Below are positions 38,204-48,257 of a stretch of DNA of 64,000 nt, piece after piece; position 1 is the first letter of the stretch, and every line of letters starts with the position of its first letter. Below the pieces are notes generated by a model. That model searched no databases. It was not told the DNA's origin and was given only the letters and a program-made list of their open reading frames with translations. The stretch is from Mesorhizobium sp. M9A.F.Ca.ET.002.03.1.2 (GTDB lineage: Bacteria; Pseudomonadota; Alphaproteobacteria; Rhizobiales; Rhizobiaceae). Location: contig NZ_CP034443.1 in the NCBI RefSeq assembly GCF_003952365.1, forward strand, positions 2,225,001 through 2,289,000. Reading direction: 5' to 3'. The position numbers and the translations under genes are program-made.

Positions 38204-39729
38204 GGCTAAACGCTAGACTGCCGGTCACCCTGGCTGTGACAATCGGCCTTTTTCTCCTTGGAACGAATGCGCATAGCCTGATCGAGGCGAATGCGGCAGG
38301 CAAGAATGCCCAGGTGTCGGCTTCGACCGCCACCCAGCGCGTCAAGCTCGGTCTCAACAAATCGGTGGTCATCGACCTGCCGAGCGATGCCTATGATATT
38401 CTCGTCGCCAACCCGGCGGTCGCCGATGCGGTGACCCGCACCGCCAGGCGCATCTATCTGTTCGGAAAGGCGGTGGGCGATACCAACATCTTCGTCTTCG
38501 GCCCTAATGGCGAACAGATCGTCAGCCTGGATCTGGCAGTCGAACGCGACGTCGCCGGACTGGAAGACTATATCAGGCGCTTCATCCCGTCATCGACCAT
38601 CAAGGTCGAATTGCTGAACGACAACGTCGTCCTGACTGGAACGGTGGACACCCCCTTGGATGCCAAGCGCGCGGTCGATCTGGCGACCATCTTCGTGTCC
38701 GGCGGTGAAGCGACCACGGGACAATATTCGCAGACCGCCTCCGGCGGCTCGGCCGAATCCGGTGTCGACATCGACAATCCGGATTCCGAGCGTCGCGTCA
38801 GCAAGATCGTCAACCTGCTGCAGATCATCGGCGACGACCAGGTGACGCTGAAGGTGACGGTCGCGGAAGTCAGCCGCTCGGTGATGAAGCAGCTCGGCGT
38901 CAACATGATTGGCGACGGCAGCAGCAACGGCATCAGCTGGAGCGCGATCAGCGACAATTTCACAGGCTTGGGCAAGCCGCTGTCGAACTCAGGCCTCGCT
39001 ATCGGCACCTCGACGCTGCAGGCGTACATCAACGCCATGGAACAGTCCGGTGTCATGAAAACGCTGGCCGAGCCGACGTTGACTGCCGTGTCCGGCGAGA
39101 AGGCAACCTTCAGGGTCGGCGGTGAATACAATTTGGTAAGCGGCGTGACGTCGAATGTATCCGACGACAATCAGACCGGCCAGAGGACCTATTCGGTCGA
39201 GACGATCGAATACGGCATCGGCCTGGAATTCCAGCCGGTGGTACTGTCTCCCGGCCGTATCAGCTTGAAGGTCAGGACCTCGGTTTCCGAGCCGACGACC
39301 GAGGGATCTGTGTCTTTTTCCAACGGCGTAACAAGCCCCGGTATGAATGCCCTGTCGCTCCGTAAACGTTTGGCCGACACGACAGTGGAACTGCCTTCCG
39401 GCGGCTCAATGATGATCGCCGGCCTTGTCCGCGACGATCTCAGGCAAGCCGTCAACGGCTTGCCCGGGCTGACCAAGATACCGGTGCTCGGCACGCTGTT
39501 CCGCAGCAGGGACTTCGTCCGCAACGAGACCGAGCTTGTCATCCTCATCACGCCCTACCTGGTGAAGCCGGTGGCGCGCAACGCGCTTGCCAAGCCGGAC
39601 GACAATTTCAACGCCGCCAGCGATGGCGCCGGCATGTTCCTTGGCCGTGTCAATCGCGTCTACGGCACCATGCAGACCGATAAGCCCAACGGCCGCTATC
39701 ACGGCGTTGTCGGCTTCATCTACAAGTAA
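38200..39729 (+). CDS. cpaC: Flp pilus outer-membrane secretin CpaC (RcpA)
   Basis: 509 residues: signal peptide, a pilus N-domain (SVVIDLPSDAYDILVANPAVADAV), a BON-like part, then the secretin pore domain (GISWSAISDN, then SLRKRLADTTVELPSGGSMMIAGL). Forms the outer-membrane gate for Flp pili. Follows cpaB with an ATGA overlap and precedes cpaD by 13 bases. Confidence 0.95.
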   Translation: MRLNARLPVTLAVTIGLFLLGTNAHSLIEANAAGKNAQVSASTATQRVKLGLNKSVVIDLPSDAYDILVANPAVADAVTRTARRIYLFGKAVGDTNIFVFGPNGEQIVSLDLAVERDVAGLEDYIRRFIPSSTIKVELLNDNVVLTGTVDTPLDAKRAVDLATIFVSGGEATTGQYSQTASGGSAESGVDIDNPDSERRVSKIVNLLQIIGDDQVTLKVTVAEVSRSVMKQLGVNMIGDGSSNGISWSAISDNFTGLGKPLSNSGLAIGTSTLQAYINAMEQSGVMKTLAEPTLTAVSGEKATFRVGGEYNLVSGVTSNVSDDNQTGQRTYSVETIEYGIGLEFQPVVLSPGRISLKVRTSVSEPTTEGSVSFSNGVTSPGMNALSLRKRLADTTVELPSGGSMMIAGLVRDDLRQAVNGLPGLTKIPVLGTLFRSRDFVRNETELVILITPYLVKPVARNALAKPDDNFNAASDGAGMFLGRVNRVYGTMQTDKPNGRYHGVVGFIYK

Positions 39730-39742
39730 ACGGGGAAGCGAC

Positions 39743-40480
39743 ATGTCGCAGTCAGCGTTGAAGGCAAGCACGATCACCGCAGCGATGCCGTCCACCCGCT
39801 CGCGGATCTCTCGGCCGGCCATTCCGGTCCTGGTGGTTGCGGTCGCGGCATTGCTGGCGGGCTGCGCCAAGCGGGACAGCATCACGGTCGGCGCTGTTCC
39901 GGACGACTATCGCACCAACCATCCGATCGTGATCGCCGAAAAAAACGAGAAGATCGATCTTCCGGTGGGCGCCGGCGATCGCGGCATGACCCGATCTCAG
40001 CGCGAGACGCTTCTGGGCTTCCTGGACGGCTATGACAAGAGCGCCGCTCCGACCCTGACGATCTCGATCCCGAGCGGTTCGGCCAACGAGATCGCCGCGA
40101 CCGCCGCCGGTCGCGATTTTGCCAGGCTGGCGATTGCCAGCGGCATCAGCCGGAACCGGATCGTCATGATCACCTACCAGTCGGCTTCGGCCGAAGCGTC
40201 CGCGCCGATCCGCGTCGCCTATGTCTCGGTGAAGGCCCAGACCGACAGATGCGGGCGCTGGCCCGAAGATCTGCTGCAGACGTCGGAAAACAAGCATTAT
40301 GCCGATTTCGGCTGCTCTTATCAGAACAATCTTGCCGCCCAGATGGCCAATCCGGCCGATCTGATCGGGCCGCGCAAGCAATCCGATATCGACGCGGAAA
40401 ATCGAGGCGAGGTGATCGACGTCTACCGCCAGAGAGGCATTTCGGACGAGTTCCTCGGCAATTCGGAAGTGGATTATTGA
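39743..40480 (+). CDS. cpaD: Flp pilus assembly lipoprotein CpaD
   Basis: 245 residues. A lipobox (LLAGC, cysteine at about residue 38) follows a hydrophobic stretch. The core HPIVIAEKNEKIDLPVG and the ending with CSYQNNLAAQMANPADLIGPR are CpaD features. Probably an outer-membrane pilotin or assembly partner of CpaC. RBS GGGGAAG. Confidence 0.92.
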   Translation: MSQSALKASTITAAMPSTRSRISRPAIPVLVVAVAALLAGCAKRDSITVGAVPDDYRTNHPIVIAEKNEKIDLPVGAGDRGMTRSQRETLLGFLDGYDKSAAPTLTISIPSGSANEIAATAAGRDFARLAIASGISRNRIVMITYQSASAEASAPIRVAYVSVKAQTDRCGRWPEDLLQTSENKHYADFGCSYQNNLAAQMANPADLIGPRKQSDIDAENRGEVIDVYRQRGISDEFLGNSEVDY

Positions 40481-40508
40481 GCTTGAGCCGCGCAAGTCAC
40501 GGAAAGAA

Positions 40509-41798
40509 ATGACGATGAGCAATCTTGCCTACGATACAGGGGTGGATGGCGGCGAAATCTCGCAGCAGGATATCGCCGCCATGCAGGCGTTGCGGCCGGT
40601 TCCGCGCATTTCGATCCAGGCATTTTGCGAGACCGAGGGCGTTGCCAATCCGGTCGAGCGCGCCGGCGAGGATCGCCGCATGGCGAAGGCCCATCTGAAG
40701 GTCCATATGGGCGGCATCGCCACCGCCATCGAGTTCTATCAATCGGCGCCGACACCGAACCTGATCCTGCTGGAATCGCGCAGCGAGCCGACGCAATTGC
40801 TGGAGCAACTCATGCAGCTCTCCGAATATTGCGATCCGACCTCGAAGGTCGTGGTCATCGGCCACTACAATGATGTCGGCCTTTACCGCGAGCTCATCCG
40901 GTCCGGCATTTCCGAATATGTCATCGCGCCGGTGTCGATGGCCGACATCGTCAGCGTGATATCGTCGATTTTCGTCGACCCGGAAGCCGAGCCGATCGGC
41001 CGCTCGATCGCCTTCATCGGCGCCAAGGGTGGCGTCGGCTCCTCGACCATTGCCCACAATGTGGCCTGGGCGATGTCGTCCCTGTTCAAGTCCGAAGTGG
41101 TTGTCGCCGATCTCGACCTGGCTTTCGGAACGGCCAACATCAATTTCGATCAGGATCCGGCGCAAGGCATTGCCGAGGCCGTCTTCTCACCGGAACGCGT
41201 CGACGAGGTCTATCTCGATCGGCTGCTTGCCCAGTGCGCCGAGCACCTGTCGCTGCTTGCGGCGCCGTCAACGCTCGACCGCGTCTACGATTTCGATCCC
41301 GATGCCTTCACGCAGCTTATCGACATGGCCCAGCGCAGTGTGCCGCTTCTGGTGCTCGATGTCCCGCACATCTGGACAGGCTGGACCAAGAACACGCTGG
41401 TCAAGGCCGACGACATCGTGATCACGGCGACGCCGGAACTGGCCAATCTGCGCAATACCAAGAATCTGGTCGACATGTTCAAGCGGCTTCGTCCGAATGA
41501 TCCGCCGCCGAAGCTGATCATCAATCAGGCCGGCGTGCCAAAGCGTCCGGAGATTGCGTCATCCGACTTCGCCGACTCGCTCGGCCTGTCACCGATGTCC
41601 GTCATTCCCTTCGAGCCGCTGCTGTTTGGAAACGCCGCCAACAACGGACGCATGCTCGGCGAAATGGATGCGAAGAATCCGATCGTCGGCACAATCAACG
41701 AGATTGCGCATGTGCTGACCGGACGCAGCGAAATCAAGGTAAAAAAGAAGGCGGGCCTCGGCAATTTCCTTGGCAAGCTCTCGCGCAACAAGAAGTGA
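40509..41798 (+). CDS. cpaE: Flp pilus localisation ATPase CpaE
   Basis: 429 residues: an N-terminal receiver-like domain (~40-150) and a MinD/ParA-type ATPase domain with deviant Walker A GAKGGVGSS (171-179). In Caulobacter it puts the pilus secretin at a cell pole. Polar partners such as PodJ are of interest given the candidate at the window's right edge. Confidence 0.92.
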   Translation: MTMSNLAYDTGVDGGEISQQDIAAMQALRPVPRISIQAFCETEGVANPVERAGEDRRMAKAHLKVHMGGIATAIEFYQSAPTPNLILLESRSEPTQLLEQLMQLSEYCDPTSKVVVIGHYNDVGLYRELIRSGISEYVIAPVSMADIVSVISSIFVDPEAEPIGRSIAFIGAKGGVGSSTIAHNVAWAMSSLFKSEVVVADLDLAFGTANINFDQDPAQGIAEAVFSPERVDEVYLDRLLAQCAEHLSLLAAPSTLDRVYDFDPDAFTQLIDMAQRSVPLLVLDVPHIWTGWTKNTLVKADDIVITATPELANLRNTKNLVDMFKRLRPNDPPPKLIINQAGVPKRPEIASSDFADSLGLSPMSVIPFEPLLFGNAANNGRMLGEMDAKNPIVGTINEIAHVLTGRSEIKVKKKAGLGNFLGKLSRNKK

Positions 41799-41827
41799 TG
41801 CTTCCGTAGCGGAGTTGGTAGTCGATC

Positions 41828-43333
41828 ATGTTTGGTAAAAGAGGCAGCGACGACGGCAGCCGGTTCACCCCGGAATTCCGTCAGCCGGCACCCGCGCCTG
41901 CCGCAAACCCTGTGGAAACGGCGATTCTTGCCAAGCCCGCGCCGCCGCCATCCGGCACGATTGGCGCGTCTGCCGCGCCGCCGCCTGTGCGCCGTGCGGT
42001 CGAGGCGCCGCCATTGGCGCCGGAGCCAAAGAGGCTTCAGCGGGAAAAGAGCGAAACCTATTACGACACCAAGAGCCAGGTCTTCTCCGCGCTCATCGAC
42101 ACGATCGACCTGTCGCAGCTTGCCAAGCTCGATCCCGAAAGCGCGCGCGAGGAAATCCGCGATATCGTCAACGACATCATCGCGATCAAGAATTTCGCGA
42201 TGTCGATCGCTGAGCAGGAAGAACTGCTCGAGGATATCTGCAATGACGTGCTGGGTTACGGGCCGCTGGAGCCGTTGCTCGCCCGCGACGAGATTGCCGA
42301 CATCATGGTCAACGGCTCCAAGAACGTCTACATCGAGGTCAACGGCAAGGTCGAGCAGACCGGCATTCGTTTCCGCGACAACCAGCAGCTCCTCAACATC
42401 TGTCAGCGCATCGTCAGCCAGGTTGGCCGCCGCGTCGATGAATCGAGCCCGATCTGCGACGCACGCCTTCCCGATGGTTCCCGCGTCAACGTCATCGCGC
42501 CGCCGCTCGCCATCGACGGCACCGCGCTCACCATCCGCAAATTCAAGAAGGACAAGCTTACGCTCGATCAGCTGGTCAAGTTCGGCGCCATTTCGCCGCA
42601 TGGCGCCGAGATTCTCAAGATCATCGGCCGCGTCCGCTGCAACATCGTCATTTCAGGCGGTACCGGCTCGGGCAAGACGACGCTGCTCAATTGCCTGACC
42701 AACTACATCGACCGCGACGAACGCGTCATCACCTGCGAGGACTCGGCCGAACTGCAATTGCAGCAGCCGCATGTCGTGCGCCTGGAAACCCGCCCGCCCA
42801 ACCTCGAGGGCGAGGGTGAGGTGACCATGCGCGATCTGGTCAAGAACTGCCTGCGCATGCGGCCCGAGCGCATCATCGTCGGTGAAGTGCGCGGACCTGA
42901 AGTGTTCGACCTTCTGCAGGCGATGAACACCGGCCATGACGGCTCGATGGGCACGATCCACTCGAACAGCCCGCGCGAATGCCTGAACCGCATCGAATCG
43001 ATGATCGCGATGGGCGGCTACACGCTGCCGCAGAAAACCGTGCGTGAAATCGTGGTCGGTTCCGTGGACGTGATCATCCAGGCTGCACGCCTGCGCGACG
43101 GATCGCGGCGTATCACCCACATCACCGAGGTGATCGGAATGGAGGGCGACGTCATCATCACGCAGGACATCGTCCTCTACAACATAAAAGGTGAGGACGC
43201 GAACGGCAGGCTGCTGGGTGAGCACGTGTCGACAGGCATTGGTCGCCCGCATTTCTGGGAGCGCGCCCGCTACTATGGCGAGGAACAGCGCCTCGCCAAT
43301 GCGCTCGAGGCGATGGAGAAACGTGCTGACTGA
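41828..43333 (+). CDS. cpaF: Flp pilus secretion ATPase CpaF (TadA)
   Basis: Cytoplasmic hexameric ATPase of 501 residues that powers assembly (and perhaps retraction). After a Pro/Ala-rich N-terminus come the GSPII_E domain, Walker [13 protein letters not shown] (~residue 277), the Asp box and Walker B ([11 protein letters not shown]), and the His box [12 protein letters not shown]. It is 29 bases after cpaE. Confidence 0.96.
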   Translation: MFGKRGSDDGSRFTPEFRQPAPAPAANPVETAILAKPAPPPSGTIGASAAPPPVRRAVEAPPLAPEPKRLQREKSETYYDTKSQVFSALIDTIDLSQLAKLDPESAREEIRDIVNDIIAIKNFAMSIAEQEELLEDICNDVLGYGPLEPLLARDEIADIMVNGSKNVYIEVNGKVEQTGIRFRDNQQLLNICQRIVSQVGRRVDESSPICDARLPDGSRVNVIAPPLAIDGTALTIRKFKKDKLTLDQLVKFGAISPHGAEILKIIGRVRCNIVISGGTGSGKTTLLNCLTNYIDRDERVITCEDSAELQLQQPHVVRLETRPPNLEGEGEVTMRDLVKNCLRMRPERIIVGEVRGPEVFDLLQAMNTGHDGSMGTIHSNSPRECLNRIESMIAMGGYTLPQKTVREIVVGSVDVIIQAARLRDGSRRITHITEVIGMEGDVIITQDIVLYNIKGEDANGRLLGEHVSTGIGRPHFWERARYYGEEQRLANALEAMEKRAD

Positions 43334-43362
43334 TGCGTTTGGAGGCGTAGGGGCCAGGGTCG

Positions 43363-44376
43363 ATGTTCGGAATTGACGGCACCGTATTGGCGTTCATCGT
43401 GCTCGCCGGCTTCAGCGCCGGCGCGGTCGCCTATGCTCTTTTGTTCAACCGGATCAGCACCGAGAAGCAGGTCGGCAGGCGGCTTGAGACGATCAAGACC
43501 GCGGAGACGGATGGTGCCGTCATCAAGGCCTCGCGTGATCGCGTGGCGGAAGCGGCCAAGCGGCGCAAGTCGGTACAGGATTCTCTGAAGGATCTTGAGC
43601 AGAAGCAGAAAACCAACCAGCGCGTCGTCAAGAAGCCGCCACTGAAGGCCCAGATCCGTCAGGCGGGCATGAAGGTCTCGCTCGAGCGCTTCTATCTCTA
43701 CTCGGCTGTTTGCGGCGTTGTCCTGACGTTTCTTGCCTATTTCATCGGCGCACCGCTGCTTATCTTGCCGGGTGTTCTGCTGGTCGGCGCCCTCGGCCTG
43801 CCACGCTGGTTCGTCTCGTTTTGCCGTGCTCGCCGGGTCAAGGCGTTCCTGAACGAATTTCCGAACGCGCTCGACATCATCGTGCGTGCTGTCAAATCCG
43901 GCCTGCCGCTGAACGACGCTATCCGCCTGATCGCCAACGAATCTCCCGAACCGGTCAAGACCGAGTTTCGCCGCATCGTCGATTCGCAGCAGATGGGCCT
44001 GTCGATCCCCGACGCCAGCCTCCGCATGGCCGAAACGATGCCATGCACGGAGGCAAGCTTCTTCGGCATCGTCATCCAGATCCAGTCACAGGCCGGCGGC
44101 AACCTTTCCGAGGCACTGGGCAATCTTTCGCGCGTGCTTCGCGACCGCAAGAAAATGAAAGCCAAGGTCCAGGCGCTGTCCATGGAGGCGAAGGCGTCCG
44201 CGGTGATCATCGGCGCTTTGCCTTTCGTCGTCGCTTTTCTCGTCTACCTGACAAGCCCGAACTACATCATGCCATTGTTCACCACCAGCGTCGGCAATCT
44301 GATCCTCGGTTGTTCAGCGGTCTGGATGTCGATCGGCATCCTGGTGATGCGCAAGATGATGAACTTCGAGGTTTAG
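43363..44376 (+). CDS. tadB: Flp pilus inner-membrane platform protein TadB
   Basis: 337 residues with GspF-type fold: N-terminal transmembrane helix, a cytoplasmic region with LNEFPNALDIIVRAVKSGLPL, and C-terminal helices (AVIIGALPFVVAFLVYLTSPNY). With TadC it makes the inner-membrane platform on which CpaF works. It is 29 bases after cpaF. Confidence 0.93.
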   Translation: MFGIDGTVLAFIVLAGFSAGAVAYALLFNRISTEKQVGRRLETIKTAETDGAVIKASRDRVAEAAKRRKSVQDSLKDLEQKQKTNQRVVKKPPLKAQIRQAGMKVSLERFYLYSAVCGVVLTFLAYFIGAPLLILPGVLLVGALGLPRWFVSFCRARRVKAFLNEFPNALDIIVRAVKSGLPLNDAIRLIANESPEPVKTEFRRIVDSQQMGLSIPDASLRMAETMPCTEASFFGIVIQIQSQAGGNLSEALGNLSRVLRDRKKMKAKVQALSMEAKASAVIIGALPFVVAFLVYLTSPNYIMPLFTTSVGNLILGCSAVWMSIGILVMRKMMNFEV

Positions 44377-44388
44377 GACTCAGATGGC

Positions 44389-45405
44389 ATGACCGACCAA
44401 GTCGTCAAAACCCTTACGGATCCGGCATTCCTGATTGCCTTGCTGGTCGGCATCGCGGTGTTTGCGACCGTCTTCACGCTGCTGCCGGCCTTTGGCGGAA
44501 ACCAGCTTAAGGCGCGCATGAAATCCGTGGCGCTGGAGCGTGACGAACTGCGCGCCAAGCAGCGTGCGCGGCTTGCCGTCGAGGCCGATCGCCGCCGCAA
44601 GGGCCTGCGCGAGGAACAGTCGATAGGCATGCGCAATATTGTCGACCGGCTGGACCTGAGGCGCGCGCTGGCCGATGAAGGCACGTTGCAGAAACTCAAA
44701 GTGGCGGGCTTTCGCGGGCAGAATCCGCTGACGCGGTTCCTTTTCTTCCGTCTGGTCCTGCCCTTTGTCGGCTTCGCGTTGGCCGCGATGTATATGTTCG
44801 TGCTCGGAGGATTATCCGAGCAGCCGCCTCTCATCAAATTGTTCGTCTGCGTCGTCGTCGCCTATGCGGGTTTTTACGCGCCGGTGCTCTATGTCAACAA
44901 CCGCGCCACCAAGCGCAAGCAGTCGATCCAGATGGCGTGGCCGGACGCGCTCGATCTGATGTTGATCTGCGTCGAATCCGGCATGTCGGTGGAGGCGGCG
45001 TTTCGTAAGGTCGCGGACGAGATCGGCTCGCAATCGGTGGCGCTTGCGGAAGAGTTCATCCTGACCAATGCCGAACTTTCCTACTTGCAGGAACGCAAAC
45101 AGGCTTACGAGAACCTTGCAAGCCGCACCGGCCTGGAGTCGGTCAAGTCGGTGTCGCAGGCGCTGGTCCAGGCCGAGCGCTACGGCACGCCGGTGGCGCA
45201 CGCGCTGCGCGTGCTTGCCAGCGAAAGCCGCGACATGCGCATGAACGCCGCGGAGAAGAAAGCAGCGGCCTTGCCGCCGAAGCTCACCGTGCCGATGATC
45301 CTGTTCTTCCTGCCAGTGCTGTTCGCCATCATTCTGGGTCCTGCAGGCATCCAGGTGAGCCAGCGTGGCGTCTTCGGCGACCAGTCGAGATCCAGCAGCG
45401 AGTAG
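44389..45405 (+). CDS. tadC: Flp pilus inner-membrane platform protein TadC
   Basis: 338 residues with the TadC pattern: an N-terminal helix, a second hydrophobic region (~110-160), PDALDLMLICVESGMSVEAAF and C-terminal helices (MILFFLPVLFAIILGPAGIQ). It follows tadB by 12 bases and ends the plus-strand operon. Confidence 0.93.
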   Translation: MTDQVVKTLTDPAFLIALLVGIAVFATVFTLLPAFGGNQLKARMKSVALERDELRAKQRARLAVEADRRRKGLREEQSIGMRNIVDRLDLRRALADEGTLQKLKVAGFRGQNPLTRFLFFRLVLPFVGFALAAMYMFVLGGLSEQPPLIKLFVCVVVAYAGFYAPVLYVNNRATKRKQSIQMAWPDALDLMLICVESGMSVEAAFRKVADEIGSQSVALAEEFILTNAELSYLQERKQAYENLASRTGLESVKSVSQALVQAERYGTPVAHALRVLASESRDMRMNAAEKKAAALPPKLTVPMILFFLPVLFAIILGPAGIQVSQRGVFGDQSRSSSE

Positions 45406-45524
45406 CCTCGCCAAGGCGGCAAATACATGCGAAAGCCGCAGTGCTGATGCGACGCGGCTTGGCATTACGTCATGTCGAGTGAGTGTTAACGGAACGGACC
45501 GTTTCGATGCGGAGGGCCACGCGG

Positions 45525-46346
45525 TCAGTTCGTGGCAGGCTTTGCCTTGTCCTGGTCCTTGAGCTGGCTCCAGGCGTTCTGCTGGGCGAGCATCTGGCGA
45601 AGGTAAGCTACGTTCGCCTGCGCCTGTTCGGCCGAGAGCTCCTGCGAGGCGATCTTCTCGGCCTCGTCGAAGCGGCCTTGCAGGCCGACGACCAGCGCCA
45701 GGTTCTGGCGGACGCGGCTGTCGGCGTTCGGCTGCTGGGCGGCCGAGCGCATATAGGTCTCTGCCGTGCGCAGATCGCCTTCCAACAGGTAGGACATGCC
45801 GAGATTGGAAAGGATCGAGGGTTCGTTCGGCTTGAGGTCCAGCGCCTTGCGGTAATTCTGGCGTGCTTCGTCTCTCTGGCCGAGCTGGTCGAGAATCGCG
45901 GCTTCCGCCGACACCAGCTTCCAGTCGGGATATTCCGGCGTCTGCGCGCGGCGCACGGCATCGAGCGCCGGCTCGAACTGGCCGTTGGCAGCGAGCGCCT
46001 TGCCATAGGCGGCGAGCACGTCGCGGTCCTTCGGCAGGGCGATCGCCAGCTTGCGCATCACGGCGAGCGACTGATCGGCGTCGCCATCCATCTGCAGCGC
46101 CGCTGCATAGTTTGTCGCGATCCGCTTGTCGTTCGGATTCTTGGCGTAGGACTGACCGAGCGCGACCGTCGCGTTGTGCAACTCGCCGGCCGACATGGTT
46201 TCCAGCGGCTTGCCGCTGGTGCGAGAGATAGAGCCGGTCGTCAACTTGCTGGTCCCGCAGCCGGCAACGCTGGCCGCGAGCGCCATTGTGAACGTCGTGG
46301 TGATCAGCCGCTTTCCCGTGGCGTTCATCATGCGTTTGATCGACAT
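45525..46346 (-). CDS. tadD: TadD-like TPR lipoprotein
   Basis: 273 residues. A lipobox (ASVAGC) marks an outer-membrane lipoprotein, and four to five TPR repeats follow (APEEP-like spacing, such as EARQNYRKALDLKPNEPSILSNLG). In the Tad system TadD is such a TPR pilotin. Here it is convergent with tadC, not in the operon. ATG 46346 is used; a TTG-type codon at 46391 adds an unlikely extension. Confidence 0.85.
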   Translation of the reverse strand: MSIKRMMNATGKRLITTTFTMALAASVAGCGTSKLTTGSISRTSGKPLETMSAGELHNATVALGQSYAKNPNDKRIATNYAAALQMDGDADQSLAVMRKLAIALPKDRDVLAAYGKALAANGQFEPALDAVRRAQTPEYPDWKLVSAEAAILDQLGQRDEARQNYRKALDLKPNEPSILSNLGMSYLLEGDLRTAETYMRSAAQQPNADSRVRQNLALVVGLQGRFDEAEKIASQELSAEQAQANVAYLRQMLAQQNAWSQLKDQDKAKPATN

Positions 46347-46421
46347 CGGCACCGGACCCTCCAGTCGTAGGCGTAGCCATTGAACGGCCATCTTCCCTCC
46401 CGCAGAAATATTCTGTTAACC

Positions 46422-46436
46422 CTAACGCATAGTTAA
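46422..46436. promoter_or_regulatory. CtrA-like half-site pair between tadD and the aminopeptidase gene
   Basis: CTAA-N7-TTAA (46422-46425 and 46433-46436) has one change from the CtrA consensus. It lies 76 bases upstream of the TadD start and could serve either of the two divergent genes. Confidence 0.35.
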
Positions 46437-46468
46437 GAAACGCTGACTCGGAAGCTGGAGACCACTGA

Positions 46469-47836
46469 ATGCCTGTCGAACTCGTCGAGAAAAAACTGAA
46501 GATGGCGCTGCCGGTCCATCTCGTGGCGAAGGACAGACTGGAGGCGGCAGGCCTGGCGTCGTCCGCGCTCTCCTGGGCCAGGGCCAACGGCTTTTCCGGC
46601 GAGGCGGGCAGGACGCTGGTCGTGCCTGGCGCAAACGGTGCGGTTGCCGGGGCACTGTTCGGCATGGGCGACAGCGAAGGCGCGCTTATTATCGGCGCGC
46701 TGGCGAGAGCCTTGCCGGAAGGCGACTGGCATTTCGCCTCGGCGCCCGCCGAACCGGAGCTCGCTGCCATCGCACTGGCGCTCGGCGGCTATGTTTTCAC
46801 CCGCTACGGCAAGAAGCCCGGTAAGGCGCTACGTTTTTCCCTGCCGTCCGGCGCCGACGCGGCGCGTGTTCGCAGCATCGCCGAAGGCGTCTTCCTGACG
46901 CGCGATCTGGTCAACACGCCGACCAACGACATGGGGCCGGACGAGTTGGAGAAGGCGGTCCGGATCCTGGCCAGGACGCACAAGGCCGAAATGTCGGTGA
47001 CCAAGGGCGACGACCTGCTCAAGAAGAATTTCCCGATGATCCATGCGGTCGGCCGCGCATCGGTCGGCGCGCCGCGGCTGATCGACATGATTTGGGGGCC
47101 GAAGAACGCCCCTAAGGTGACGCTGGTCGGCAAGGGCGTCTGCTTCGACACGGGCGGTCTCGACATCAAGCCGTCCTCGGGCATGCTTTTGATGAAGAAG
47201 GACATGGGCGGCGGCGCCAATGTCCTGGGCCTCGCTTCGATGATCATGGCCGCCGGGTTGAAGGTCCGGCTGCGCGTGCTGATCCCGGCGGTCGAGAATT
47301 CGATTGCCGGCAACGCCTTCCGGCCCGGCGACGTGCTGGTGAGCCGCAAGGGCATCACCGTCGAGATCGGCAACACCGACGCCGAGGGTCGGCTGGTTCT
47401 GGCGGATGCCTTGGCGCTGGCCGACGACGACGAGCCGCATCTGCTGATCGACATGGCGACCTTGACGGGGGCCGCCCGCGTTGCGCTCGGTCCCGACCTG
47501 CCGCCCTTTTACACCGGCGATGAAGCGTTGGCGTCCGATCTGACGGCGGCTTCCATCGCGGTCGAGGACCCGCTGTGGCGCATGCCGCTATGGCAGCCCT
47601 ACGATGCAAAACTGTCCTCGAAGGTTGCCGACATCAACAACGTCACGTCGGACGGGTTCGCCGGCTCGATCACCGCGGCGCTGTTCCTGAAGCGCTTCGT
47701 CGAGAAGACCGTCGCCTGGGCGCATTTCGACATCTTCGCCTGGAACCCGTCCGATCGCCCTCATGGGCTGGCTGGTGGCGAGGCGCAAGGCATCCGCGCG
47801 CTGGAAAAGGTCATCTCGAAACGCTTTCGGTCATAG
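46469..47836 (+). CDS. M17-family leucyl aminopeptidase
   Basis: Zinc/manganese-dependent cytoplasmic aminopeptidase, 455 residues. Metal and active-site segments are KGVCFDTGGLDIKPSSGM, KDMGGGA and NTDAEGRLVLADAL. This is the shorter, PepB/PepA-like branch. It is separate from the Tad genes functionally, as far as can be seen. Confidence 0.93.
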   Translation: MPVELVEKKLKMALPVHLVAKDRLEAAGLASSALSWARANGFSGEAGRTLVVPGANGAVAGALFGMGDSEGALIIGALARALPEGDWHFASAPAEPELAAIALALGGYVFTRYGKKPGKALRFSLPSGADAARVRSIAEGVFLTRDLVNTPTNDMGPDELEKAVRILARTHKAEMSVTKGDDLLKKNFPMIHAVGRASVGAPRLIDMIWGPKNAPKVTLVGKGVCFDTGGLDIKPSSGMLLMKKDMGGGANVLGLASMIMAAGLKVRLRVLIPAVENSIAGNAFRPGDVLVSRKGITVEIGNTDAEGRLVLADALALADDDEPHLLIDMATLTGAARVALGPDLPPFYTGDEALASDLTAASIAVEDPLWRMPLWQPYDAKLSSKVADINNVTSDGFAGSITAALFLKRFVEKTVAWAHFDIFAWNPSDRPHGLAGGEAQGIRALEKVISKRFRS

Positions 47837-47893
47837 CCAACGAAGGTTTGCGACTGAAACGGAACCGAAACAATTTGCCGTCATGCTGGCGGG

Positions 47894-48244
47894 ATGTCGA
47901 TTTCGATGCGCCCGAGTCAGGCCTTGCGACTGTGGCAGCAGGTGATGCTGTCTCAGGTGCGCGACGACGCGCCGGACCTCACCATGCGCCAGACGGCGAT
48001 CCTGTTCACCATCTATCTCGACCCGCCTCCGCATACGGTGCGCGGGCTCGCCGCCCGGCTCAATGTCACCAAGCCGGTCATCACCCGCGCGCTCGATACG
48101 ATGGGTGCGCTGAAGCTGGTGTCGCGCCACCGCGACGAACTCGACAAGCGCAACGTGCTGGTCAAGCGCACCGTCGAGGGCGCGCTCTTTGTCGAGCGCT
48201 TCGGCGATGTTATCATCGCCAGAGCCCAGGAATTGCCCATTTGA
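47894..48244 (+). CDS. MarR-like winged-helix protein
   Basis: 116 residues with a winged helix (LTMRQTAILFTIYL, then TVRGLAARLNVTKPVITRALDTMGALKLVSR). The usual N- and C-terminal dimerisation helices are short. Regulated genes and ligand are unknown. It is 14 bases upstream of the NlpC/P60 gene and 58 after the aminopeptidase, so it may belong to one unit. Confidence 0.75.
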   Translation: MSISMRPSQALRLWQQVMLSQVRDDAPDLTMRQTAILFTIYLDPPPHTVRGLAARLNVTKPVITRALDTMGALKLVSRHRDELDKRNVLVKRTVEGALFVERFGDVIIARAQELPI

Positions 48245-48257
48245 ACGAGTTGCCGAT